This document shows positions 23,206 to 36,000 of a stretch of 64,000 nt of DNA, in pieces. Positions within the stretch are counted from its first letter, which is position 1; every line of letters starts with the position of its first letter. The stretch is from Onthophagus taurus. Its lineage: Eukaryota; Arthropoda; Insecta; Coleoptera; Scarabaeidae. The DNA lies in NCBI RefSeq assembly GCF_036711975.1, contig NC_091975.1, positions 3,040,501-3,104,500 of the forward strand. Direction: 5' to 3'. Below the pieces are notes generated by a model. The model had not been told where the DNA came from. It ran no database searches and saw nothing but the letters and a program-made list of their open reading frames with translations. The translations under genes were made by a program, and so were the position numbers.

Positions 23206-24237
23206 CAAGGATTAAATAAATGGTATAATTCAAGAATCATCATGTCGCTACAAGAACATATACAGTATAAAATTATAGTGAAATTTCATAAGGGTACAAC
23301 TTTTAATATGTTTACAATCGTTTCTCAATATTAATCAAATGTTTTTGGAAATTGATATACAAAATAAGTGTTAACTTTACATGTCATTTTTATCCAGAGT
23401 TGAAGTTAATATAAAGTGGTTATTGCGGAGTAGCAAGTATTACGATATAATCTAACGATGGACGAAAAGTATTCTATTAAATTACCTAATTAAATAATAA
23501 AAAAAGAAAAATACATAACTTTCATAATCAGAGTGTTTAATTAGAAAAAGCAGTATATTTGAGAGAAATTACTTCGTTTCAATAGCTGCCACTGCTTCGT
23601 AACTCGTGACGTCTTTTCCTTCAAAACGCGTTCTGCTATCTCTGGCCACCCTGGTACAATACGCTTTACGGCCTTTGATTACCAGAAACCTCTCTTTTTA
23701 AGCTTGGAAGGTTTCAAACTTGAATATGAGATGGCGCTAAATATAAAAGATTTCTTCTCTTCCTATTTATTTTATCATTCGAGTTGATTTAAAATCAATA
23801 TGTAGTTCGGTATTGTTGGGAGTTAGCTTTATTAAAGAGTAGATACTTTATTTATTTTATATTAAGGTTTAATTTAACAGTTTTTAAGAATCGTTTTTTT
23901 CTTTTTATAATTTAAATAAATAAAAAGCTTTAAATTTTTTTATAAATATAGTTCATTGTCTTTTAACAAGACAAAATCCGTTTAAATTAAATTATTCATT
24001 CCGAACAGTATCAAGGAAAGGATTACAAGCTATTTATCCGTAATATAGGTAAAGAACGTCGATTTAATTCCATTACGGAAGCCCTTAAAGTCTTTCAGAT
24101 TACTAAGGTCTCTTGAAATTCTATCAGTAACAGTCAAAACTTTGCTAGTTAAAGTATGTTCATCAACTCTTTAAACGTTTCTCATCGACAAAAATGGTAA
24201 CGTAAATTTAATTTTCATTTAAACCATTTGTTTATTT
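23206..24237. other. Intergenic, upstream of chaoptin
   Basis: No gene or clear repeat recognised. It should hold the chaoptin promoter. No TATA box, Pax6/RCSI-like or other photoreceptor site could be called with confidence by eye. Confidence 0.4.
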
Positions 24238-27200
24238 ATGTTTTTGAAGGAATTATTATTTTTAATTAAATTTGGTTACATCGTAGTAGTTTCATCTTTT
24301 ATTTTAATGATATGGATATCTTATATCGAAGGAATGGAAATCGACGGTGCCACTTATCCACCTTGTTATTTTAATCCGTTGTGTAGTTGTTCAAAATCGA
24401 TTCCAGATTTGGGAATTGTTCATTGCAAAAATGTTCATATGCCTCGAATCCCGCAAGCTGTTAATAAATCTAAAGTTTTTATGTTAAATTTAGAAAATAA
24501 CGGATTAAGACATATCGAGCCTTATTTTTTACAAGCAACAGGTTTTAATTAATTAATATAAATTAATTTGGTCATATTAAAGTAAATTTTTTAGGTTTAT
24601 ACAAATTATCGATTCGCGAAAATCCTCTTTATATAATAACGGATGAGGCGTTCTTAGGTTTAGAAAGATCGTTGTGGGAATTGGATTTAAGTTACGACGA
24701 ATTAACAACAGTACCGAATAAAGCGATTCGTTACCTACAAAAACTGCGTCATCTCGATTTAACAGGAAACGAAATTATTGAAATCGTTGCAGATGATTGG
24801 AGAGGACTTGAACACTCCTTGGAAGTTTTAATATTAGCAGATAATGATATTAATTATCTTCCAGCGGATGCCTTTTCTGGATTGCCACTTTTAGACACAA
24901 TCGATTTAACCGGAAATAATTTAAGAGAAATTGACGCGAACGTATTTCGAGATGGGATGGGGAAGTTATCGAAAGTTTTATTGGGCGATAATCAATTAAC
25001 ATCGATTCCTTATCAAGCGGTGCAAACGTTAAAACATTTAAAGTATTTAGATTTAAGTTTTAATCGAATAAATAAGATGCAACCGCCAATCGATCCGCTT
25101 TCATCTTTAACAACACAAACGTTTAATTATAATTTAAATTTAGACGTTTTGGATTTAGATTATAACCAAATCCCGGTTATTGAAAGTAACGGGTTTCAAT
25201 ATTTTGAAGTGGTCAATAAAACTTACTTAGATGGAAATCCGATTGATAATTTAGAAGAAAACGCGTTTTTAAAAGCAAAAATTCGTGAATTATACATAAG
25301 AAGATGCGGATTAGATGTAATTTCGCCTTTAGCATTTTCCGGCTTAGAAAATTCTTTGCAAATTTTAGATTTATCCGGGAATAACATCACCGAATTTGAT
25401 GGTAATCAATTTCAAAAGTTCGTTTCGATTAAATCATTAATTTTGAGAGATAATCTAATCAATGAGATTAAAATAGAAGAATTTGACGGGCAAGAAGATT
25501 CATTATTAGAATTCGATTTTAGCGGTTCATCAAACGGAAAAATTTCAATCTCAAATTTAAGCAATTTCAAAAGACTTCGTAGCGCATCGTTAACGAACAC
25601 GAAAGAAAAAGATTTAACAAGCGAATTATTTAAAAATTTCGGCAGAGATGTTTTCGAATTAAACATCAATTTAGCCGATTTAAAATCGATCAAAAATAAC
25701 GCTTTCCAACATTTACGCGGATTGAGGAAATTAGATTTATCCGAAAATTCGATTACAACAATCGAGCAGAATGGTTTTGAAGATGTTTCTTATTCATTAA
25801 TTTACGTAAATTTCGCTCACGCTTTTTCGAAATCATTAAGTGAAATTCCGAAAGCTTTTAAAATATTAATTAACATCGAAGATTTAAATTTGAGTAATAA
25901 TAAATTAAAAATAATCCCAGAAACGGCTTTTTATTCAATGAAGAAACTAAAAAGGCTTGAATTGCAAGATAATGTTATTGAAAACGTTTTAAAGGGAACG
26001 TTTCAAGGCGATATTCACACTAATTTAGAAATCATTTATTTATCGTTTAATTCGATTAAAACGATTCAACAACATAGTTTTGTTGAATTAGGCGAATTAA
26101 AAGAATTACATTTGGATGATAATAAAATTGATAATATTGAAAGAAGAGCTTTTATGAATTTGAAAAATTTAGCTTTATTAAGTTTAAAAGGAAATAAGAT
26201 TTCAACAATTAGTTACGAAGCTTTCCAAAATTTACCAGAATTAGAAGATTTAGATTTATCTTATAACTCAATTAAACGCTTTGAATTTTCAATGTTTGAT
26301 CAAGTCGGAACTTTATCGATGTTTAAAGTCAACGCAAGCCATAATTTCATCGAGGAATTAAATTTTAATATGAGCTTTTCGTTTAGTTACGAAAGTGGTA
26401 AGTACAATTTTTTTTTGTTACATTTTGAGTCAATCGCACAAAAAATTATATTACGATAAGTTATAAAGAAAATTAATTTTGTGGTTTCAAAAAAGCTTGT
26501 GCTTATTGTTCAGGTTCTTTGGGGTTCCACTCCAACATCAAAATTTTGGATTTATCTTTTAATAACATCACGACCATCTCTAAACAATATTTTCAACCGG
26601 TTGTGTTGTCTTTAACGCATTTATACTTGGGACATAATTATATTAATGTGGCTAAAAAGGAAATTTTTGGTAATATGCCACATTTGGAATTGTTAAATTT
26701 GAGTCATAATAATTTATCGGAGATTGATTTTGATACTTTTCAAAACACTAAGAAAATTCAGGTAAGGAAATATATTTTTAATAAATAATTATTTAGTAAT
26801 ATTAGATAGTGTAAAACACTTTGGAAAGCTACACGTATACATGTATTCAAATAAATGTGCTGATAATTATCGCAAATTTCTGAAAAAGAATATACCAAAC
26901 AGCAATAAATTCATCAAAGTTTCTTATTTTCGTATTTTTCTTGAGACTGACACATCTAAGAGCAAAAGTGCAAGAGAGAAATATTGTTAAGAATAAAATT
27001 TGCTACAACTTTCGTTCAAAATGTTTTTTTGTGATATGCTTAGATTCTCCGATGTTGATGGTAACAACAAATTCATTAAATTTTTGTGTTTTTCTCGATA
27101 TTGATGAATATAAAAGCAACACAATAATCAAATAACTTGGGAAAGAACCACAGTCAGAAGAAAAAGTCAATTCATCAAATCGCTGAAAAAGCACTGGATT

Positions 27201-29164
27201 ACAATAAGCCAGCATATCTTTGTTTCATAGACCTCGAAAAGGCATTGAAACTCCTCATTGCAAAAAACATAGCCCGAAAGAAATATGGTGGCTGCGTCCT
27301 GGTACTCCAAAAATAGTGATCTACATCGAGAATCGGAAGTGGAATAATGAAATTATTACAAGTTCTGCTAGAAGACATGTTGAACATTGAAGACATGAAA
27401 TCTTTTTGAATTGGTTTAATAAAGTGTTGATTATAGTTATGTGATGACTGATTAGAAATTATCTTGTAGTAGTAATTTAAGATAAAAATATAACAATTGT
27501 TGTTTACAGGTGTTATCAGTTTCTTATAACAACTTAATCGAAATATCAAACGATTTATTTAAATCAATGGAGAATTTGCGCCTGGTCGATTTCTCACATA
27601 ATAAATTAAAAGGCGTTCCGGATAATTTATTCAAAGAATCCGGTTTAGAACGACTGGATTTTTCACATAATTTGTTAAACAGGCTCCATTTATCGAGTAT
27701 GAACGTTTTGGCAGCTTCGACACTTTGCGAACTTGATTTATCATACAACAACATCGCTTCCGTTTCACACGCAGAAATTTTTACGAAATTTAAGGTCTAA
27801 ATCTTCATAATAATAATTTTTATTTATATAGTAGTAACTTTTTTTTAAATTTCAGACTCTAAACTTTTTAGATTTATCTCATAATCGTCTCGTTCAAATC
27901 GACGATGCCGTTTTTAGTACACTCCCAAAATTATCAACACTCGATTTAAGTCATAACACACAAATTGTCTTGGAAACTGGAAGAACTTTTGAAGGAATCG
28001 AGGATACGTTGCTCCATTTAAATTTAAACAATGTTTCGTTAACTTCAGTTCCTGATTTGTCTTTGCCCAATTTGCTTTCGTTGTCTTTAGGTAAAAATAT
28101 GTTACCTGTAATTCCCCCGGAAATGGCTTCAAATTTATCGTCGCTGCTTAATTTGGATTTAAACGGGAATGATCTAACTTCAATTCCAGTTGTGACACAT
28201 TCTTTACCGGAGTTACGAGAATTGTCTTTAGCCTCAAATCCGATTACAACTTTAACTAATAATAGTTTATTGGGCGTGGCGGATCAATTGCAGCATTTGG
28301 ATATAACGGGATTTGAATTGAATTCGTTAGAAACGGGGGTTTTAAATAAATTGTTTGCGTTAAGGACGTTAAAGATTGGAGTTTATGATTCGATTAAAAA
28401 TTATAACATTCCTAGATTATTACAATCGAGTAATGGATTAAAGAAGTTGGAGATTTTCGTTGAAAAAGAAGTCAACAATTTTGTGGGGATGATCAAAGGG
28501 ATTTATCCGGAAAAATTAAAGAGTATCACATTGATTGGATTAGGTGTTACCAGCATTGATGATGATATATTAGACGTAAAAAAATTAATTTTATGAAAAT
28601 TATTGTTTAAACTAATATGTTTTAGGGAGTCAAAAATCCTCAAGTTCATTTTGGGCTCAAAAACACCAGCGTCGATCATATTCCCGAAGACACGTTCAAT
28701 TTCATCCCCATAATTCGCAACATATCTTTAACTTTAAAAGACAATTTAAAATTAAAAAGCGTTCCTTCGCCATTTTCAACGGACCGACCTGGGGATTCAA
28801 ATAAACCATTTTTAATCGATTTGGACCTTTCAGGATCATCGTATATTTGCGACTGCTCTTTGGGGTTTGATGAATGTAATAAGAAAAATTGGTTGAAAAC
28901 GAATGAATAATTTGTTTTAGTTGGATCGAAACGTGGGATCGAAAACGTCGTCAATATCTCTGCGAAAGTAACAATAACGAAAAAGATCCATCTTGTATGC
29001 ACGTTCATGACAATATAAGGAGTTCTTTGTGTACGAATAAGAAGAATTCCAGTTTGATAGAAGTGTTGAAAACGGAACTTGAATGTGGTTGGAGTAAATC
29101 GAACACTGCTCAAGCTGTATTTATATATCTTGCTGTATCGATTGTTATTACACAAATTATTTAA
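24238..29164 (+). CDS. chp: Chaoptin, GPI-anchored leucine-rich-repeat adhesion protein of photoreceptors
   Basis: Seven coding exons: 24238-24541, 24595-26397, 26514-26761, 27510-27794, 27856-28575, 28626-28864 and 28921-29164. They encode 1280 residues (about 1300 in Drosophila). Chaoptin is a surface protein that mediates homophilic adhesion and rhabdomere microvillus alignment. Seen: a hydrophobic N-terminal signal (about residues 5-30), a cysteine cap (PPCYFNPLCSCSKS), dozens of LRR units of the type LxxLDLSxNxI over about residues 75-1190, a C-terminal cysteine cap (CDCSLGWIETWDRKRRQYLC), and a final hydrophobic tail (AVFIYLAVSIVITQII) that fits a GPI-attachment signal. Exon phases close throughout. 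Intron 3 is 748 bp and holds a LINE fragment. A candidate poly(A) signal is at 29374. The gene is tail to tail with labial, 0.87 kb apart. Confidence 0.93.
27160..27310 (+). mobile_element. LINE reverse transcriptase fragment in chaoptin intron 3
   Basis: Translation gives IHQIAEKALDYNKPAYLCF followed by IDLEKA. This is the conserved palm segment of insect LINE reverse transcriptases (…DYNKP.Y.CF.DL.KAFD…). Only about 40 codons are recognisable. Confidence 0.75.
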
Positions 29165-30033
29165 TATGAAAAAATAAGAAGTTGTTAGGTACAATACAAT
29201 AATTTATTAATTTTTTTAAGGTCATTTCTTGTTATATTTGGTTAACACATATCGCTTACATACCTCCCTGAGCAAGCTAACAGACACACTTATGTACATA
29301 TTTTACAAAATTAAAGCTTATTTAATCTAATCATTACATTCGGAACTAGAAATAAGTAAGAAAAACGGAGTCAAATAAAAATAAGTCGAAAAAAATTGTA
29401 ATTTAACATTAAAATGTTATTATATATGTAACAACAGCTTTATATAACATAATTCCTTCTATTTAAGTGGTTTTATTTAAAAAAAATTAAATTACAATTA
29501 TTAAAAAAATACTTTTTAATGGAAGAAGATTTTGAAAATGAGTATATAAGAAATAAATATATTTAAAAGACCCGATTTTTAAATAATGCAAATGTATTTG
29601 ATTTTGAACCAAAAACTTCGTCATAAAATCAGATTTTGATATAATTTGCGCTAATATAGTATTGTGGAAGCAATTCCTGATCTGATAATAGAAAACGAAT
29701 GATAAATTTCAGTTAAATAATATGTAATATAATCAAAAAAATTTGTTATTATCTGGTAAAATTTGAAACGCAGAAAATCGGACCTAAATCTAACTACATT
29801 TCTAAATAATTAAAAAAAAATCTCCTATAATTTTTTGCTTTCCTCCTAATCAATAATTAACTCTTTAACGTCGAAATTTATCTTCATATGTCCAGATTTT
29901 TTATGCTGAACGCTGTGATAAATCACATTTTCAAAAAGAAAAAACATTAAAGAGTTAATTTATATAAAACAACTATTATAAATAGTCTTTGGCGTTTAAC
30001 TTTTTATTTAATTTTCTCAAAAAAAGTAAAGTC
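29165..30033. other. Intergenic between chaoptin and labial 3' ends
   Basis: Very AT-rich. It holds the 3' UTRs of both convergent genes. AATAAA at 29374 (+) may serve chaoptin, and TTTATT at 30003 (AATAAA on minus) is one candidate for labial. Nothing else recognised. Confidence 0.5.
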
Positions 30034-33000
30034 TCAATTACTTTCCCGACTATTTTCACTACTCCCCGGTAAATTTTCACCACCACCCCCGGAATTTCCC
30101 CCGCCGTTAGAACTTCCACTTCCGGTCGATGTTTCAACAGGAATCAATCCCTCCTTCATCCGTTTCTTCTGTTTCATCCTACGATTTTGAAACCAAATCT
30201 TCACTTGGGTCTCGTTCAATTGTAAAGCAGACGCGATTTCAATTCTACGAGCTCTCGTTAAATACTTATTAAAATGGAACTCTTTCTCCAATTCGGTGAG
30301 TTGCTTGTTGGTAAAATTCGTTCTACCCGTGTTCAAACAACTCAATCCTAACATTCCCGCGTTCAAATTCGGATTTGGGCCAATACAAGAACCCCGATTT
30401 GCCGGATTTGTTGTGTCTAAACCGACGACCGATGCTGGATAATCGGGAATTTGTTGTGGCATTTTCGGAGCTGAAAAAAGAAAAGATATAAATAGATACA
30501 ATTTTACGAAAATCAAGTTAAGTAAAATGAATGAAAGGGAAGCGGGAAGATAGATCGTTTCCTCTTATTAGCAAGCGTTGAGTTTAATTTAACAAACTCA
30601 TTCGTCTTATTCTTGAAGAAAATGTTATTTTAATTTCTTTTTCACAACTTGTATAAATTAGTTAATAATATAACTTAATTTTTCACTTAAAATTTAAGTT
30701 TAAAAATTATGGTCGTTAGAATTAATAAAATTATAAGATTAGGTAATTGTTTTCATTTCATGTCTTGTCAGAGACTTGATTTAGTACCTGGCGTGTTAAA
30801 ATCCCTCAAAGAAAGGGATTACCTCCAATTATTTCATTGTGTCATACCGCCGGCGCTCATCAATCCTCAAAATAATCCCTTAGATTACTCGAAACGAAAA
30901 CCGAAAACGATATTCGTGTAATATTTACTTAATGTGACGTAAAAAAAGTATAAAACTAGTTATCTCAATCGATTTAATCTATAATTTAAACTATTTGGAA
31001 CAATTTAATATTATTTAGTTTATGAATATTCTACTTTTCTTTTAATTAAAATATACACGTCTTTCAACCCGGATGATTCTAGTTCTAGGTCTAGTGTTAG
31101 TTCTAGTTTTACATTAGCACTATCACTAGAACTAATACGTGCGTCTGAAGACGTATACGATATATTTTTGTATATTGAGTCTTAAGTAAAAAGTAAAAAA
31201 AAAAGTATTATTTCTATGTAGTGTCTATGTGATTAAGCTTGCGAAATAAATTATTCATTAGTATTCCAAAGGGTTGATTGCCATCTACGCACGCCGGAAA
31301 CACTCGGAATGTCAGTTAATACGTCACTCTGTAGATAAAAATCGATTTAATAGAAAAAAGGTGCAAAAAATTACACACAGCGGTGGATTTCTTCGAATAA
31401 AGATAAATTTTGCCTTCTCTAATAATTAAAGCATCCTAATAAAACCGTGGTAATCAATCTAACCCGTCAACTTAACGTGACTATGACCCGGTTCGTTTTA
31501 TTCTTTCTCGTCTCCTCGCAATTTAATATAATAAGGGTGAGAATAGTTTCACTTTGGGAAAATCCCCGTTGATGTCAAGTTATATAAAGCAATATCGAGT
31601 AATGTCCAGTTTGTGCTTGACCAGCTGTTCAATCTAAACGAAATCAACCCCCTTTTGATCCTTTTTGTACTAATATAGTAAAGGGGTTAAAATTGTATCA
31701 TCACAAATCTTTGTAATTTTTAAATTTATAAAACTGATTTTTATGCAGAAAAATTCTATTATTATCTATATTGAATATCAGATTATCTCAACCTAAATAA
31801 AAATAGAATTAGATCTAATTCTTACATACCCCAACGACAATTAAGTTGTCCAACATTATATATGTGTGATTTCTTTCAAATTCAGATCTTATACAAATTT
31901 AGTATCTAGATTTATTTTTCCCCTAGAACTAGATCGAACAGAAGCAGACGTTTCAGTGATCGGTTTTTTTTTGACACGCTCATTAAGTTGTTTAACGAAA
32001 AAATTAAGGTGCATAAACACTCTACTCATACTGTAAGCTGAATTGATGTACCACAATGTCGACGACGGCTCCTATAATTTTGTTTTGAAAGCTAGCTGAA
32101 AGATAGCAATATTTTATAGAGATAGTTGACGTTTGCTGATGGTGACATAAGGGTAATTTTCTCTACTGCTGGAATGTCTCTTCTGGATCTCCTCCGCTAT
32201 CTTGTATTCCATCCATCCGCATATTTCGGCTGCATATATTACTACACTCCCCATCAGTCCATCAAACATTATTTTCCGTCTCCCGCCCTGGGAGAATTTT
32301 ATAATCTTTGTCTTTTCAACATACACCTCCAAATCCTTCCCCTTAAAGTATGTCTCCATCGATCTTTCAACTCTTTAGCCTCCATTGCCACCACCACCAG
32401 ATCATCTGCATATGTCCCCGTTCTAACACCTCTTTAATGTCTTATCCAAATCTTCTATATACATCGCAAATAAACTCGGGCTTAATGAACATCCCTGTCT
32501 CAAATATCTTTGCATAATAAATAGTGTTCTTGTATATGCAAGCAGTTTTTAAAGCATTTCTCTTCTTGCATTTTTCTTCTAATATGATTTGAGAGAGCTG
32601 ATTTTATTTTGATGAATTTCCGTTTCGTTATGGAGTTGTTGTCTTGTTACCCAACTCTTTGATTGTCTATGTTTCGAATTATTTGTAATTTTATTAAAAA
32701 TTTTCATTAATTTATTTAATTATTTTCATTAAATTCCCTATTATGGATAAAAAGAAGAGGTGCTCTGGTTTTCCAAAGTCCGTCATCCATAATTACCGGT
32801 GTAGCGTGTAGTTAACACCGAGCTGTCACAACAGATTAATGAATGCGTCCCATGGAGCCTACGAAATTTTCTCATCATCTCTCTCTCTTCCTCTTCGTTA
32901 GCTCTCGATCCCCCTTATTAGTTATATCACTCGTTTTCTCTTCGTTTCGAGTCTCGAATCGGACACATCGCGTTGCCTTTCCGAGCCCCCATTAATATTT

Positions 33001-36000
33001 TATTTCGCCCCGTTTCGAAGTTTTTAATTAATGAAAGCAAATACACCTGGAGGACAGGTTGACAGAATTTTTTTTCTCCACTACCCACTCATTTTCTATC
33101 TCTATCTCACTCAATACCAAGTTATCGAGCTTAATTAGGTTTCGGTTTTTCTCGATAACTCTTCTTGGTTTTAATGAATAAAAAAAAACGAAAATAAGAA
33201 AATTAGAAAAAAGAATTGGTTTTCGTGTTAAAATAAAGTGCGTGATCTTAACTTGGTGTATTTTAGTTCTTGCGTGCTTGACCACTTTCCTACTTGATAG
33301 GATGCCCTCGAAAAGTTTTCATTTAATGGCGTGTCACATAACACAGGATTTAAATAAAAATATTTCTTATAATTAGTTGATCAAATTACATTGAATAAAT
33401 AATTGTTAACGTTACTTTATCGTTTTATCAATCTATGTGACACGATGCAAGTCATAAAGGCTTGAAATGTCACGGTCTTTTGTCGTGCTAGAAACACGTA
33501 TGCAATAAATGTTAATGAGTTTGAGAGCTTTTTAAGTACGGAATAGATAAAGATCTAACTTTTAATTCTTTTCATAAAATAATTTATTAATTTTTTTTAA
33601 GATAAATTCTATTTTTGTTTATTTTATGTTAGTAGTATCTAAAATAGTTTTACTCGCAATGTTATATCTAAATAAAAATAACGAGATAGTAATAATAAAA
33701 AAAATAACAGGGAGTTAGTCAGGTATATGACTATCTAATCTTCACGTACTGGCTGTACTCAGGGATGTCACAGATATCCAACGTAATTGACTTGTAATTG
33801 TTGTGTAATGAGCTTTCGATATTGATGCTAACACTTTTTGTAGTGCTCCCAAAACAAGGATACTTCATAAATAACCTAATTATTTAAGCAATTATTTTTT
33901 TATGTAATTTATTTAAAATTTTCGATTCTTATTTATTGACAATGAAAACATGTTTCCGTTTCGTGTAACACAACAGAAACGTTATCGTTTGGCGTCGGTT
34001 TTACATTATTTGTACAGGGGCGGTCGCGGTTATCAAGTCACACATCATACATAATCAACAACGAGAAACGTGTGTATATACACGATAAGTCCCCAAACAA
34101 ATTTGACGGATCTCAAAGAAGAAGAAGAGGAAGCAACCCCGGAAAAGGTGTCTTCGACGCAACCATAAACTTCCCGGGCAGTTGATGTTTATTTAGAAAA
34201 AGAACGATTGAAGAGAAAAAACGACAACAACCAGTAGCCAAAGACGTGATCGTATTTTTAATGCCCAACTAATCCCCTTTTTTTCGGTAGTACATCTATC
34301 TTATCGGTGACGATCCGTTTTCGGGACATTAATCCGACCACTAACTGATACAACCTAAACGATAAGTTCTATATTTTGTCAATGTTTGATATCGTAAAAT
34401 CAAAAAATTGCTAATCCCTTCTTAAAGTGTATCGCTGATGAGATAGACGTTTATTTAAAAAAGAAAAAAATTAAATAAAGCAATAATAAAGTGTGAATGT
34501 ATAATTATCTCTTGGTTTTAAAGATCTGATTGGATTAAAAAAATCCACTCGAAATATTTAATATCGTCTAAGATCTAAATTCTCTTATTTATTAACGGTA
34601 AACAAGATCGTATTTCTGGAAATTTTGATACCAATCGAATCGAATCGAACCACTCCAGGTATATCAAGAGAGTTGATGATGAGAGTTTTGCCTGTCATTG
34701 GCGTCAATTTTTACACCGATCCAAATCGGTGTTAATCTCTGTTAATCCGTTATCGCAATTTTTTGTGTTATTTATTTATTTATTTTTTTTTATTAATCCA
34801 CATTTCATTATAAACCCGGACGTGCAAAGATATTGTATCCTACTCAAGATTAAATAGTTAATTAATTGTGAGATTTTTATGAAAAATCATTATTTTTGGG
34901 GAAAAGGTAAAAATGAGGTTGAAAAAAACACACAGTAATGCCAAGTAATCGTTGAGAAAAACTTTGTCACGTAAAATGACGACGACGAACTCGTATAGCG
35001 TGCATTAATAAGCCGCCCTCGCGAGTTCGCGAAGCTTTTAGGGGGAACTTTTTTCGGTATCGCTTCGCGTGGATCTTTTTTATAAAACTCAAAGCGAAGT
35101 CGACTTTCGGATCGAGACTCTTCCAAAGTGCCCCTATGGTTTTTTTTTAAATCTTCAGTCATTCCATTAAATAAATTATATTTTAGTTATATTTTTGAGT
35201 CAAATTGACCCAACTAAGTTTTTTCAGCTTAAACGTTATTCATATACATATATGTCATCGCTGAAACGTATAATCCGTTATCACATATAACTTTGCGGGT
35301 GAAATTTGAAACTAGATGTACAATTACCACGTACAATGATTCCTAAACTGTTTATCAAGAACATAGGTGTAGCTAATTTGGGAGTATTTACCAATAAACT
35401 CTGGCAATTCATGCAACGCAAGTCAGTTTAGTTCAGTTATAATAAAATGTTCTTTCTAAGTTCATTTTGGAAGAATGTAATGGGCGAAAGTAACCTTAAA
35501 CAGCAACAATACAATCAAATATTAATAAGAATCTACCTATTCGGATTTAATGAACGAAACTTTTGATGAAATTAGAAACATCTTGGATATGTTTTATGGA
35601 TCAACAAGGAATATTTTATATACCAAACATTTTATTCCATCTCCTATCATTTTTGAATCACATTGTTTTTAACTTTTGAAAATGACAAATTTAGAGACAC
35701 TTTTTGATTTTAGAGTGGCTAAGTTTTCAAAATAAATCGTTCAAATAAAACAGGTTATTAGAATAGTTTCATGGATCAATAAGGAATATTTTATGTACCA
35801 GACATTTTATTCCATCTCTTTTCAGAGTACAAGTTCAAGTACCAGAGGAGTTTCCAAGAACAAACAAGCCAGGAATTTCTAAGTATTGGTCCAGGGCAAT
35901 TTTTTACCGGCTGCAATTGAACACTGCAGATATTAGACGATATTTGTAGTAAAAATATTTTGCAAGGTTACATGATTGAAACTCACCGTATGACGATATC

